Assembly (NCBI GenBank): GCA_036924285.1
Contig: JAYKYS010000010.1
Span: 19,753,001 to 19,817,000, forward strand
Reading direction: 5' to 3'
Length of the DNA stretch: 64,000 nucleotides
From: Asterella californica
Lineage: Eukaryota; Streptophyta; Marchantiopsida; Marchantiales; Aytoniaceae
This document shows positions 31,852 to 44,510 of the stretch, one piece after another. Numbering within the stretch: the first letter of the stretch is position 1; each line of letters opens with the position of its first letter. The translations under genes were made by a program, and so were the position numbers. The notes below the pieces were generated by a model. That model was not told where the DNA came from. It did no database searches and worked only from the letters and a program-made list of their open reading frames with translations.

Positions 31852-32581
31852 TCTCCTCCTCTGCCTCGTTAGTACGGCAATAGCATCCTCGACTCTTCCT
31901 CAATCAGTAGTAACTCCTCCTTCAGCAGATCGATCGGCCAACATAAAACATAACCGATCTGCCGTAGCATCATCGGTAGCTTGCAGGAAAAGCTATGTTC
32001 TCCTAGCATCTAACGTTATTCGCTCTAGAGTTGAGAGTTGTCGGTATCTCTGATCAAACTCTCTCAACATCTCATTCAGACCCATCATACGACCAGGTTG
32101 CTGCTCAACCCAGTCTAGAAATGTTCTCTTAGTAACTCTCTCTGAATCTTCTTCCAGAAACTCCTCTCGAAGAGATCGCTCGAAACTCATCCAAACACCT
32201 AGATTTCTTCTCTGTACATCCCTAACTTGGTCTCGCAACTCAGGAATTACAGCTAACTCAAAACTGGTTATCATCTCTATATCAGTGACTCTAACCAGTT
32301 CCATCTCCTCGATACTCACGCAAATATCTAGAAATGTCTCTACCCTCAAATCTGCCACATCTATTCACTATCGCTTGCAAAGCCTTGGTGAATTTTAACT
32401 CACCCCCTCCAACGATCGGATGCTGTTGGACCAGGGCCGCAAGCGTCTTCAGAATCTCAGCTGTATCAAGACCAGATGCAGATGTTGCTGCAATCGTAGA
32501 TGCTACAGAAGGTGTTGAGGTAGACGTAGATGCAGCAGCCGTAGACGTAGCAGCAGCAGCGCTTCCGCTCTTTCGATCCAT
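31852..32581 (-). pseudogene. gag: gag N-terminal half of host gypsy element (element-3 lineage)
   Basis: ATG at 32581 (MDRKSGSAAAA), an Ala/Ser/Thr-rich leader, then LKTLAALVQQHPIVGG and RFEGRDISRYLREY. After a frameshift near 32310 come MELVRVTDIEMITSFELAVIPELRDQV, ERVTKRTFLDWVEQQP and LREFDQRYRQLSTLERITLD. The same order, with about half the residues identical, is seen in the gag at 44511. A second frameshift follows near 31995. The C-terminal half is at 6630-7274, on the far side of the giant element. Confidence 0.82.
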
Positions 32582-32630
32582 CTTCTTCTTCGTCTTGGAA
32601 CTCAACTTCACGATCAATCATCCCAAGAAG

Positions 32631-32649
32631 CCTCTCAGTGGAAGCACCA
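32631..32649 (-). promoter_or_regulatory. Candidate primer-binding site of the host gypsy
   Basis: Minus-strand TGGTGCTTCCACTGAGAGG lies three bases inside a possible LTR end (CTCCACA at 32653) and 50 bp before the gag ATG. TGG at the right distance from ACA is the only support. I do not recognise the tRNA. Confidence 0.4.
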
Positions 32650-32652
32650 GAT

Positions 32653-33980
32653 TGTGGAGTTGAGAGTTTTCCTGGGAAAGGTGGAACCTTCTGGCTATGA
32701 TATGATCTTTAAGGATGTGTTCAGTCTACTCAGGGAAGCATTGGGCTTCAGACTATGGTTGCTTGCTACAGAGGTAGGCTTCAGATCAAAAGGGAACACT
32801 ACTAACACTCACTCAGGTCGAATGGACCCTCCAGTATGTTCAAGAAGCGAAAATCTAATCAGACTAGCAGTAATAAGGTCAGACAGCAAACTTTAACAGT
32901 CCAGAATCAGAAACATACGATGGTTCAGACTTCAGAACTTCTCTTACATGTAAATGAGGCCCTACTGACCATACATACGAAGTTTCAGCTTGAGATCAAT
33001 TCAAAGTATCAAGATATGGATAGAAACGTTCTGAGCAGAGAAATTATGGCAATTTCTGGTACCCAGATAGCTATTTCGACCTAGAACAAAGAATTGGCTC
33101 GATCACTTTCGAAGATTCTTACAGGATTTGCAGTGCACAGCTTGCTGAACACTCCTGTGAAGTTGGACCTCCTGATTGTACACAGAACTCCAGATCTCGC
33201 TCTCTGAAGTTGTTGTTCTGGACTGAGAGCTTTTCGGACCCCCTCTACTTCAGCGGTCGCCTCGAATTACTCAGTCACTCAATTGACATGAAAATTTGGG
33301 GACAGTCGTAGCCCTACTGACAATGAACGTGACCACGAAGGTTTGAAGCGATTTTCTCAAATCTACTCTGATTGACACCGAAATCCTCAAAATCAACAGA
33401 AGTGCTACAATTCTGACACAAATCGAACTTCAATCAGCCATAACTCCTTCTTTATTGCTCCAAATTGATCAAAAATTTCACTGACAATGCTTGGCACGAC
33501 GAGCCCTATCTTCCTGTGTTCTCAGATTTCATAATGTCGTCACCAAATACTCGAACTCCTCTTAAGACCCCTACTACTAAGTTTAGCAGTACACAAAAAC
33601 AAAATTGGATCAATGGGAGTTCATAGCTTCACTCCCTTGTCCTTTTGTGTCCCAAACCACGTGGTGACTTGATTTTGCACATAGGCTACCACGTCAAGCC
33701 CCTAAAGTGCCAACGTAATCTCTAAACTACATGTGAAGACATGTAAAACGACATGTAATCTCGAAAGATAATCTAACCTCGCTATGAAGTATGCATGGAC
33801 GACATGTAATTACAACCCATGAGCTTATCTCTATCTATATGGTAATCAACCTACTAAGACTCAAAATATATAACATCCTCCAGTGTCGACTTCTCTGAGG
33901 TCCTAATTTCACTCAGAGAGACTAACGCTTGACAGAGAGGTGAATTACTTACAATGTAAAATGATTCACATCACGACAAC
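32653..33980 (-). other. Probable 5' LTR of the host gypsy element, outer border not found
   Basis: Starts TGTGGAGTTGAG at the candidate primer-binding site and contains no convincing gene. An 80-codon plus-strand frame (32654-32896) looks accidental. The outer border should lie before about 33980, where homology to the divergent giant LTR begins. No second copy is in the window, so the assignment rests on position only. Confidence 0.4.
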
Positions 33981-35039
33981 GTAGAAGCGTTGCCCAATTT
34001 TTGACAGTCCTCTTCTCAATCTCTTCTCGAAGAATCAAAATTGAGCTTCTTCTCCCCCTGCTCCAAAATTCTTCGTTCTGTCAATCAATTTCTCTACCCC
34101 ACTGTGCTTCTGCCTCGAAATCCGTGGACAGAAGACTCGTTTGAATGTCTGGACATTTCCAGAAGTCGAATGTTTGAAATTCACATCAAGTAGTTAGATC
34201 GGATTGGAATTTGAGTTGTGAGAAGCTTGATGTGAATCTAGAGTGAAATTGAGAGTTGATATTTGTTTCGAGTAGCAAGAAATTGAGAATCAAGCCAATG
34301 CCTCCCAAGCTTCCTAGCTTCTCAATCCACATCTTCCTAGAGAGCTAGAAGATTATAAAGGCTGGTAGAATGTGCGAGAAGATGTGAGGGTCCTCCACGG
34401 ATCTCTTCTGTCTGACGCATAGCAGCATGTTCCTTCTTCTTCCCGAACTTTAGATGAGAATTGGGAGAAGTCTTGCTGGCAAAATCTGGAGAGAAACGTC
34501 AAGGGTCATGTCTTCTCATTATACAACAAGCTTCTTCTGAGAATGCATGCGAGGTGAGGAGTAAAACGACAAAGTGCGAATGTTTAGTGTTTGTTGTAAG
34601 GATAGATTGCGTGTAGAAAGTCAAAGACATGTGAGATTAGTGATGAGAAGCCTAGCTACGGGAAGTTTTTTGAAGACGTCAATTAATCAGAAGTTGTCTC
34701 GAGAGTCTTCCTGGAGGTCACTATCACCGTAGGAGCCCTCAAACCTTCTTTTGATCAATTCGCATACTTCGCTTCTCACGTATCTCTTCATCTTCTGTTA
34801 GGAAGTAAGATGAATTACAATGTGGATTGTCTTCTTAGGAATCTATGAGATGCCTTGCTTTGTTAAGATTGCGTAGATATAGATTGGAAGCTGTGATGTA
34901 CTTAGGAAGCACTGTAAGAATGATGGAAGACATAATAGTTGTCATCTGGAAGATTAAATTCATCTTCTGAGAGTGTAAGTTGGACTGTGAGGGCATGGTA
35001 AGGATTGAGCCTTAGACTCACAACAAGTATGTGTGGTAC
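33981..35039 (+). mobile_element. Divergent giant LTR (subfamily 3), left half
   Basis: Leader part of an older relative of the giant LTR, plus orientation. It is recognisable through its inverted counterpart at about 60840-59900: the same succession GCCCAATTTTTGACAG, CCCCACTGTGCTTCTG, GGACATTTCCAGAAG and CACATCTTCCTAGAGAGC. It breaks at 35039 (GTAC) and continues at 58376 with the ORF start. Confidence 0.72.
35036..35039. repeat. Target-site duplication, left (GTAC), element 2
   Basis: GTAC before TGTAAGCCGG, repeated at 58376-58379 after GTGACA. Confidence 0.85.
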
Positions 35040-35836
35040 TGTAAGCCGGCTTGTCTCTCATCCAAGGGTACCTCAGATGACTAGGATTGCTAGTGCACTT
35101 TATTCAAAGATTCAATTATACACATGCTCACTTCACTCAACACTCTGACCCGTATGGTCACATCTGTACCTCTAATAGCGTTCCTGCAAACAAGTTCTAA
35201 CTCCGCTCTCCACATTGCATCACATAGTACTCAAGGACTCCTAAGGTCTCCAATGCTCACTTTACTTATAGACAGGAAAATGAGAGTGTCTTCCACTCTC
35301 TCAACTCCTCCTTATATACTCTACAACTTATTATCGTGGTAACTTTCACTAAGTTACGTTATCTCATGATAAGTGCGCAATCCCAAATAGTTAAACTTCT
35401 AAAGGCTACTAAGACTTTAGAACAGCACACACATTACTTGTTCTTCTTTACTAAAGTAAAAGATTCTCCTACTTTAGCTTTTGTAAAGTGTTAACTTTCC
35501 ACGCTATCCAGTCGGAAGACGACAACAAACTAATACGTCTTTTGAGGAGCATCTTTAGATCTTTGTGCATGACTTTTCATCATGCATCCAATCAGCGATG
35601 GTCAACAAAGTTACATACTTTTGAGAAGCATATTTAGAGCTCTGCACTTGTCACATAGTGCCATAGTGGAACTTCTAATAGTTTCCTCAACTTAGTTATA
35701 ACTATCTCAACTAGTTATGACTACTTTTAATCACTCTAGATTTAGATCTTCGAACTAGAGTAACCTATAAGATAGTCATACCTAATGAAATTTATATAAG
35801 CACATACACAAGTAATGGGATACTTGTGGTGTGACA
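35040..35836 (-). repeat. Gypsy element 2, 3' LTR
   Basis: 797 bp, TGTAAGCCGGC...GTGTGACA in plus reading. Minus-strand TATATAAGG at 35310-35318. The adjoining interior has minus-strand CTGGGAGAAAA against the LTR, the polypurine tract. Confidence 0.9.
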
Positions 35837-35849
35837 TTTTCTCCCAGAC

Positions 35850-37587
35850 TTAATTTTCACTCCGTCCTCGGAGTGAAGTATCACATTGATGAAACTTCTT
35901 CAGCTTGTCGTGGTTCACTCGGTCGAAGAACCTACCACTCCTTTCTTGAAGATCATAGATGTTATTACTCCACACTTTGGAGATGATGAAAGGCCCAAAA
36001 TATCGACATAAGAACTTCTTTTGAACTCGCTTGTGCCTAATAGCATCCCATAACATCACCCACTCACCCTCTTGAAATGGTTGTAATTTCGTTTTGTTCT
36101 TCGTCAAGCGCTTGTCATAGCTCTTCTTCTGTTATAACTGAGCCATCTCAATTTGTTGAGCTGCATCGTCTTTATTCTCCTCCAGCTCCAACAAGATTTC
36201 TCTCCTCTCTTTCTCAGCTATTGGACCGTCTTTTCTCTTCAATCCAGCTTGCAAGGTCTGAAAGGTGGTTAGATCAAACTGGATTGATAATCTGGATTCC
36301 AACCCATACACCATCTTGAAAGGTGATATCCCGTAGACGTCTTCACTATCGTACGATAGTCCCATAGAACCGCATGAAGACGCTTGTCCCAATTGTGTTT
36401 GGCCCCTTCCATGTCAGCATCATTTGCTAACATTTGACACAAGGTAAAGTTTGTCCTCTCTACCAAACCGTTTGAACTAGGTTTATATGGAGTAGTAACC
36501 CTCTGAGAAATGGAGAAGTGTGTGCACATAGTAGTAGTCATACCACTCACAAATTCTCGACCTCTATCAGAAACTAACTCCAAGGGACATCCAAACCGAG
36601 TAATGATCCGTTCGTACTGAAATCTACCCACCTCAACTTCTCCAATAGTTACAAGAGGTCTAGCTTCTACCCACTTTGTAAGATAATCTGTGGCTACAAC
36701 AATATACTTATTGTTGCGAGGGGTGCGATTCAAAGGCCCAACAAAATCTATTCTCCATTTCTCGAAAGGTCCAAGAACCGGAAATAGATCTAAGAGGAGT
36801 AGAAACATTGGATTTGATAGTGAAAGCTTGACAAACATCACAGGTTTTACAATACGTTAGGCAATCTCTAAACATCCCCCTCCCATGATATCCTGCGTCA
36901 AGTATCTTGAGGACCGTCAACTTGCCTGCGAAATGTACTCCACATACTGGACCGTCATGGAATTCTTCCATGAGTCGTAGAGACTCCTCCTTGCTCGCAG
37001 CTCTTCTCAAGACCCCATCAACTCTTTCACGAAATAACACACCTTCCACCACCGAGTAAGGTTGACTTCGTTTCACCAACGCCTTCTTCTCTATGGTCCG
37101 CATCCCATCTGGATAGACACCCTTTGTAACAAAATCCCAAATTTCTTGATATTCTATTGGGATACTAGAGTTGCTCATCAAGACCATCAAATCTTCCTAA
37201 GGAAAGGTGTCATCCACCGGCTCCTCTACATCTCCATCGTAAGCTCTAGATAGCAAATCTGCATTTGCGTGTTTCTTTCCTGGTCGATCGCAGATCTCAT
37301 AGTCGTACTCTGACAATAAGAGCTTCCATCTTGCTAATCGTCCTTCGATCATAAGTTTATTGAAGATGTACTTCAATGCCTTATGATCTGTAACGATAGT
37401 GAACTTGCCTCCTATGAGATAATGTCGAAATTTTCTCAGAGCGTAGATCACTGCTAATCCTTCTCTCTCTATCACAGAATAATTTCTCTCTGCCTTGACC
37501 ATTTGCCGACTAGCATATGCGATAGGATGATCTCTACCTTCAACATGATATTGACTTAAAGTACATCCATTGCTATATTTGAAGCAT
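35850..37587 (-). pseudogene. pol: pol, end of RNase H and integrase (gypsy element 2)
   Basis: From 37587: ASN of the RNase H start, then YASRQMVKAERNYSVIEREGLAVIYALRKF, TDHKALKYIF and ADLLSRAYDGD. The integrase zinc domain follows (EEFHDGPVCGVHF, CKTCDVCQAF). The core has WRIDFVGPL, LVSDRGREFVSGM and the glutamate in NGLVERTN, giving D, D and E. The C-terminus is KFLCRYFGPFIISKVW and DRVNHDKLK. Frameshifts occur near 37570, 36841 and 36392, with stops near 37197 and 36130. The upstream part of the same gene ends at 42189 on the opposite strand. Confidence 0.87.
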
Positions 37588-37591
37588 ACGT

Positions 37592-39738
37592 TGTCGTAGG
37601 GCGTGAATTGTGGTATGAGAATACACGGGGTATCTAGCTGTGGAGAGATACAATAGGATCTACAACCTAACCGAAGAAAAATTACGCTCTCACTATCTAA
37701 TCTATCAGTATTTTGTCTTGGTTACTATCGATCTAACTTGACACATGTGCGTCGCACAAACGACTCGGAGCTCGATCTCATTCTAGGTAAAAGTAGGGCT
37801 CATACATGGTACATGTCTGCTTTAGATCCCAAGCACTCTTCATACAATCTTTCATCGGTATCCGCTTCATTACTTCTTCTCGACAAACTACCTAAATGCT
37901 AGACTCAGGCCTTCTATTATTCACTAATACGAGCTTCGCTCAGGAAGATGTCCACAGCAAAGGACAGCAAACTACACAAGCTTCCCAACGATACAAGGCA
38001 TATCGGCAGCAAACAACCAGAGACTCGAGGCGTGACACCGATGATAACAGTACCTCAACTTCAGCAAGGCGTGACACCTCCACTGAACGTGATCACCGAT
38101 ACAGCCTCCTTGTCATCCATGCAACACCTCCAAGAAGCTCATCTCCAATCCTCAAGTCGCTTGTTCAAGATCATACAAGAGATTTAGGCAAAATTTCTCT
38201 TCGTCTTCCTCCCGTCTCGTTGTAAATTGAACTTTGACAACCTCGTGCTCTCACCTCGATCATCCAATCGTGTCCAAACTTCACAGGAAATCCCCTCTGA
38301 CCCTCCTCTACTGCTGTATGAAATTCCAGCCTCAGATCTGAACCCAGCTATCCGCGATGGATCAAGCCACCCGCATGTGCTAACCTATGAGCTTTACAGA
38401 TCTCGATGGCTAAAATCTTAGATCTCCACACATTCTCTTATCCAATTGAGCTGAAATTTCACATGTGACTATCTGATAGGGCACACTCTCATCCTGGAAA
38501 GTTTCACTCAGAGATCCAATCCCATGTGCACGGAGCAACTCAAGCTTTGAACCCAAAGAAAACGGATCTACACATATCTCTCAACTGTAACAGCCAAATT
38601 CAATCGACCATTTCAGGGGCAAATCCCACCCAAATGTAGGATTGTTTTACATCAATGTAACCAGCATGAAGTGAACTACTCGATCCCCTTGACAGCTCCT
38701 AAAGATCATCTCTTCAACTCTCGGATCACTCCAAAACGTGGCTCGGGGTATCGATTTGACCCCCTCACTTTCAACGTCCATCACTCTCTCCTTAGAACTC
38801 CAAATCGCCCGATCTTGGTCTCCAGAGTGTAGCCCGTCTCGAGAGCTTTCCAACAAGACCACTCACTCCTCAAATGACCCCCGGGAAGACCTCCAAAACC
38901 CTAAAGTCGTCTGCAGATCTGGAATGGAGTTGATTGGTCGAAAATAGACCAATAAGAAAACAGATCTGGAAACCTCTTTTGTCCTCTACTTGGTACCCTA
39001 TAACAACTATAACCCTAATACCCTCTCATGCCTTCAAGGCATCGGCCCCAACCTTAGGTTAATTACACTCGTCAAACTATAGAGATCATACTTAACACTT
39101 AAGATTCAATATAAAATCAAGATGATGACTTGGAACCGATCTATGATGAAAGGTACTACAAAAGGGAATGGAGAAGCCATCACTTGATTACAGTACTCCT
39201 CACCAAAGTTCCTTGCGATCCACACACGATGATTGATCTTCCACCGACAGTGACATCGAACGTCCACCCAGACGTTGAAAGGGATGTTGGCTGGATAATT
39301 CAGGTCCATTCGCCTTTCGTCAAAGTAAGATATACACTGTCAAGTCCCAGTCCTCTCCATACGTGACGATTGGTAAGATCACCGGAGTAGGTGAGTCCAT
39401 CATCCTTCCCATTAACTCTTCTCCAAAATAGACGACAATCACTGTCAAAAGTGATCGCGGTGGATGCAGTGAAGCTTGATATGAAACAGGTTCGGAAATG
39501 ACAGATTCAGAACTCGATTCAGTCCTCCATCCATAAATACAACTCCTGCCGCTCCTTCTTATCACGTAAGATACTAAGACACACTCATGAAAACTACCCC
39601 CCAAAGAAGAATATCTCACAAACTCCCGACTCACTATCTTATACCTAAGTTTGACAACGAGAGCCATTCACGCCAATGTTCACGGATCACTGAGTCAACA
39701 CATCTTGTTATCATGCGATCTCACATCTAGATCTCTGT
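37592..39738 (-). mobile_element. LTR of gypsy element 3, inverted and missing its first 116 bp
   Basis: Reverse complement of 42310-44455, about 96% identical by eye, starting TGTCGTAGGGCG at 37592. It stops abruptly at 39738 inside CATCTAGATCTCTGT. The 116 bp that would finish it (as in 42194-42309) are absent and element-2 gag follows directly. I interpret it as the 3' LTR of element 3, cut by the inversion breakpoint. Plus-strand frames in it (for example 37896-38225) look accidental. Confidence 0.8.
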
Positions 39739-42189
39739 TCCAACTGTTCGATTTCAGAATCTGACTCCGATAACTCCTACTAGTGCGGTTACAGTCAATG
39801 TACCATCTAGATCTGTTACTCCCGACTTTCCTGATGAGTTGAAAAGTCAGACAGAATCTCTGGCAGATTTGAAGATCAATATGATGAATTTGTTGCAACA
39901 CCGGAGTCCAAATGTTGGAGGAGACTCACGAGGTTATGTGAACTATCAGTCTAGAGGTGGACCACCGCAAGGATCACCAAGTAACCACACGAACCAAGGA
40001 TATTTTACGTGTGGAGGATCACATTTTCAACGTAATTGTCCAAGTCGTAATGGTGGAACGGCGGATGGAGCTTCAACTTCACAAAGCAAGGACAAGGGTG
40101 TAGCATGCATTGACATCTTGGAGCCGCGAGATCTACGAGATGGTTTTCAATCTGTAGAGTTGTTGGCTCAAGAGAGGAAGAGGATGAGGATGCATTTCGA
40201 CGAGGGAGAACCTGTCGTGATGGAAGACTCTCCAAGTCAAAATACTCGGAGTAGCAAATCTTCTTCAAAAACCAAAGAGCGGCGGAAGAAAATTGAGAAA
40301 TACTGATTTCACACTTTCAATGGAGCAATCAAAGTACAATGTGATGGAAGACGTGAGTAAGCAACGAGCAAACATTACTGTGGGATAGTTGATTGCTATG
40401 AATCCTTCAGTGAGGAAAGAACTTCGTAGTGGTCTAAGCTCTCGACGAGGTCAGAAGAAGAAGGTAAATCCTTCTACGATCGGTGTGAGTGCTTTAGATG
40501 CTTGTGAAGGAGAAGTGTGCAACAAGGCATCAAAAATAGAGACTCGTATCAATGGGAGAGATGTTTCAGATGTTCTTGTCGATGGAGGATCAGCAGTAAA
40601 TGCCATCTCGGAACGACTCATGAAGAAGCTGGATCTAGTACTAACTCGTCCTTCTAGTATCACGGTTGGCATGGCTAACAGACAACGAGTTAGTGCTGGA
40701 GAGAATTTGTGAGTCAGTAATGGGAGTGCAAGTAAACATGACATTTCAAATCTTGAAAGAGTCAAGTTATGAAATGTTGCTCAGAAGGTTTTGGCTTCGA
40801 GCAGTACATGCAACAGATAACTGGCACAAAGGTTATTTACGCATCGGACGGAATCACCACTGGACCAAAGTTCTATTGCTTGGAGATCAAGTTGGGACGT
40901 CAGAATCAGATCGACCCACATCGGACTACTGGGAGTCAGAAGTTGTCGATACTACTTCTGATGTGGGTACCAATTCTTCAGATTCAGAATCTGAAAATTC
41001 ATCAGAGGAGGAGAGAGAAGAACGAAATGTGGGTGTGAATGTAGTGGATCTTTTCTCCTCTCCGGAAGTGCAAAAGAGATCGAGACAAAGAACCTTTGAC
41101 TCCTGAGGAGGTGGAGAGAAGAATTTCCACCCTACGTTATGGATCGAATGTTACTAAAGAGGAGAAGGATCGGTTCGAGGAGATCTTTCACAAATACATT
41201 CATGTATTTGCATTTAGTTACAATGATTTGAGGGAGGTTACACTTGAGCAACACCGTATCGAGTTGAAGAAGGAGGTCAAACCGGTGCGACAGAAGCAAC
41301 GAAGAGTGAGTCCTCCGATTGCTGATCTGGTGAAAGAAGAGATCGAAAAGCTGCATACTGCTGGGTTCATTTATGAGGTGGAGCATTCTGAATGGGTATC
41401 ACCCATTGTGATCGTAAAGAAGAAAAATGGCAAATTGAGGGTATGTGTTGATTACAAAAAGCTCAATGCTGTCACAAAGAAGGATTATTATCCTCTGCCT
41501 TTCATCGACGAGATCTTGGAAGAAGTGGCGAGAAACGAATGGTATAGCTTTGGAGATGGTTATAGCGGATATAACCAGATCAAAATTGCACCGGAACATC
41601 AACACCTTACCACTTTCACTACTCCGTGGGGTACGTTTGCATTTCGAGTTATACCATTTGGTCTGTGTAATGCTCTTGTGACGTTTCAAAGGTTTATGAA
41701 CAAAGTGTTCGAACTTTTCTTAAGAAAGTTTGTGAGATATTTTAGAGATGACTTTTGTGTTTACGGGAGTAAGGAGAAGCATTTTGAGCACCTTGTAAAG
41801 GTCTTAGAATGTTAAGATGTAGCAAATGCATCTCTCAATCAGGAGAAATGTATTTTTGGGTGTGAGGAAAGATTACTCTTGGGTCATATCATATCCAAAG
41901 ACGGCATTGCCGTAGATCCAGAGAAGGTGCATAAGATCTTAGAACTCCCTTTTCCTAGTCTCTCACTAAGCTACGACAGTTTTTAGGTATGGTCGGATAT
42001 TATCGAAGGTTTATACTCTCGTTCTCACATAAAGCATATGCTTCGATTGTATATATGAAGAAGGGAGTAGATTACGTGTTGATTTTAAGAGATGAAGAAG
42101 CTCTAGCTACCTTTGAGGAACTGAAGAAAGCTCTTACTTCAGCTCCGATCTTGGTTAAGCCCGATTGGAATAAATAGTTTATTCTATAT
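39739..42189 (+). pseudogene. pol: gag end, protease, reverse transcriptase and RNase H start of element 2, inverted
   Basis: Plus strand: gag linker and LADLKINMMNLLQ, the glycine segment and a knuckle YFTCGGSHFQRNC whose first Cys is lost (about 40010). The protease follows with VLVDGGSAVNAISERLMKKL (about 40575). The linker WHKGYLRIG and LEQHRIELKKEVKPVRQ lead to the reverse transcriptase (41330-41815) with SEWVSPIVIVKKKNGKLRVCVDYKKLN, YSGYNQIKIA, IPFGLCNAL and YFRDDFCVYG (Arg where Leu is usual). Then come GYYRRF and KALTSAPILVKPDW, and the gene stops at FILYT (42189), exactly where the minus-strand remainder at 37587 begins. Several frameshifts and stops. Confidence 0.85.
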
Positions 42190-42193
42190 ACGT

Positions 42194-44455
42194 TGTCGTG
42201 TTGTGAGACGTCTCACCTGTAAATTCAATACAAAACATGTGTTGTGTTTCTTTTGTATTCCTCGAACCTTTCGTGTAGTTCGCATGAGAGTGTATTAGAT
42301 GTCGCGTTCACAGAGATCTAGATGTGAGATCGCACGATAACAAGATGTGCTGACTCGGTGATCCGTGAACATTCACGTGAATGGCTCTCGTTGTCAAACT
42401 TAGGTATAAGATAGTGAGTCGGGAGTTTGTGAGGTATTCTTCTTTGGGGGTAGTTTTCATGAGTGTGTCTTAGTATCTTACGTGATAAGAAGGAGCGATA
42501 GGAGTTGTATTTATGGATGGAGGATTGAATAGAGTTCCAAATCTGTCATTTCCGAACCCGTTTCATATCAAGCTTCACTGCATCCACCGCGATCAATTTT
42601 GACAGTGGTTCGTCGTCTATTTTGGAGAAGAGTTCATGGGAAGGATGATGGACTCGTCTACTCCGGTAATCTTACCAATCGTCACGTATGGAGAGGACTG
42701 GGACTTGACAGTGTATATCTTACTTTGACGAGGGGCGAATAGACCTGAATTATCCAGCCAACATCTCTTTCAACGTTTGGGTGGACGTTCGATGTCGCTG
42801 TCGACGGAAGATCAATCATCGTGTGTGGATCGCAAGGAACTTTGGCGAGGAGTACTGTAATCAAGTGATGGCTTCTCCATTCCCTTTTGTAGTACCTTTC
42901 ATCGTAGATCGGTTCCAAGTCATCATCTTGACTTTATATTGAATCTTAAGTGTTAAGTATGATCTCTATAGTTTGACGAGTGTAATTAACCTAAGGTTGG
43001 GGCCGATGCCTTGAAGGCATGAGAGGGTATTAGGGTTATAGTTGTTCTAGGGTACCAAGTAGAGGACAAAAGAGGTTTCCATATCTGTTTTCTTATTGAT
43101 CTATTTTCGACCAATCAACTCCATTCCAGATCTGCAGACGGCTTTAGGGTTTTGGAGGTCTTCCCGGGGGTCATTTGAGGAGTGAGTGGTCTTGTTAGAA
43201 AGCTCTCGAGACGGGCTACACTCTGGAGACCAAGATCGGGCGATTTGGAGTTCTGAGGAGAGAGTGATGGAAGTTGAAAGTCAGGGGGTCAAATCGGTAC
43301 CCCGAGCCACGTTTTGGAGTGATCCGAGAGTTGGAGAGGTGATCTTTAGGAGATGTCAAGGGGATCGAGTAGTTCACTTCGTGCTGGTTACATTGATGTA
43401 AAACAATCCTACATTTGGGTGGGATTTGCCCTTGAAATGATCGATTGAAGTTAGCTGTTACAGTTGAGAGATATGTGTAGATCCGTTTTCTTTGGGTTCA
43501 AAGCTTGAGTTCCTCCGTGCACATGGGATTGGATCTTTGAGTGAAACTTTCCAAGATGAGAGTGTGTCCTATCAGATAGTCACATGTGAAATTTCAGCTC
43601 AATTGGATAAGAGAATGTGTGGAGATCTAAGATTTTAGCCATCGAGATCTGTAAAGCTCATAGGTTAGCACAGACGGGTGGCTTGATCCATCACGGACAG
43701 TTGGGTTCAGATCTGAGGTTGGAATTTCATACAACAGTAGAGAAGGGTCAGAGGGGATTTCCTGTGAAGTTTGGACACAATTGGATGATCGAGGTGAGAG
43801 CACGAGGTTGTCAAAGTTCAATTTACAACGAGACGGGAGGAAGACGAAGAGAAATTTCGCCTAAATCTCTTGTATGATCTTGAACAAGCAACTTGAGGAT
43901 TGGAGATGAGCTTCTTGGAGGTGTTGCATGGATGACAAGGAGGCTGTATCGGTGATCACGTTTAGTGGAGGTGTCACGCCTTGCTGAAGTTGAGGTACTG
44001 TTATCATCGGTGTCACGCCCCGAGTTTCTGGTTGTTTGCTGTCAATATGCCTTGTATCGTTGGGAAGCTTGTGTAGTTTGTTGTTCTTTGATGTGGACAT
44101 CTTCCTGAGCGAAGCTCGTATCAGCGAATAATAGAAGACCTGAGTCTAGCATTTAGGTAGTTTGTCGAGAAGAAGTAGTAAAGTGGATACCGATGAAAGA
44201 TTGTATGAAGAGTGCTTGGGATCTAAAGCAGACATGTACCATGTATGAGCCCTACTTTTACCTAGAATGGGATCGAGCTCTGAGTCGTTTGTACGACGCA
44301 CATGTGTCAAGTTAGATCGATAGTAACCAAGACAAAATACTGATAGATTAGATAGTGAGAGCGTAAGTTTTCTTCGTTTAGGTTGTAGATCCTATTGTAT
44401 CTCTCCATAGCTAGATACCCCGTGTATTCCAGACCACAATTCACGCCTTACGACA
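42194..44455 (+). repeat. Gypsy element 3, 5' LTR (2262 bp)
   Basis: Ends TGTCGT...ACGACA are inverted repeats of each other. It is preceded by ACGT and followed after two bases by a primer-binding site. It contains no convincing gene. It forms a 2.15-kb inverted repeat with 37592-39738. Confidence 0.88.
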
Positions 44456-44457
44456 GT

Positions 44458-44475
44458 TGGTGAACTCGACGTGAA
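44458..44475 (+). promoter_or_regulatory. Primer-binding site, gypsy element 3
   Basis: TGGTGAACTCGACGTGAA starts two bases after the LTR end at 44455, the usual spacing. The tRNA was not identified. Confidence 0.7.
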
Positions 44476-44510
44476 ACGTCTAGGGTTGAGAGATACATTT
44501 TCTTGCAACC

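Noticed and set aside
32654..32896. Plus-strand 80-codon frame as a host gene
   Set aside because: Lies in a probable LTR, with no motif and no neighbour gene in the same style.
37896..38225. Plus-strand frames in the element-3 LTR (also 38738-38947, 43186-43401)
   Set aside because: No start context, no conserved motif and different frames in the two LTR copies; taken as chance.
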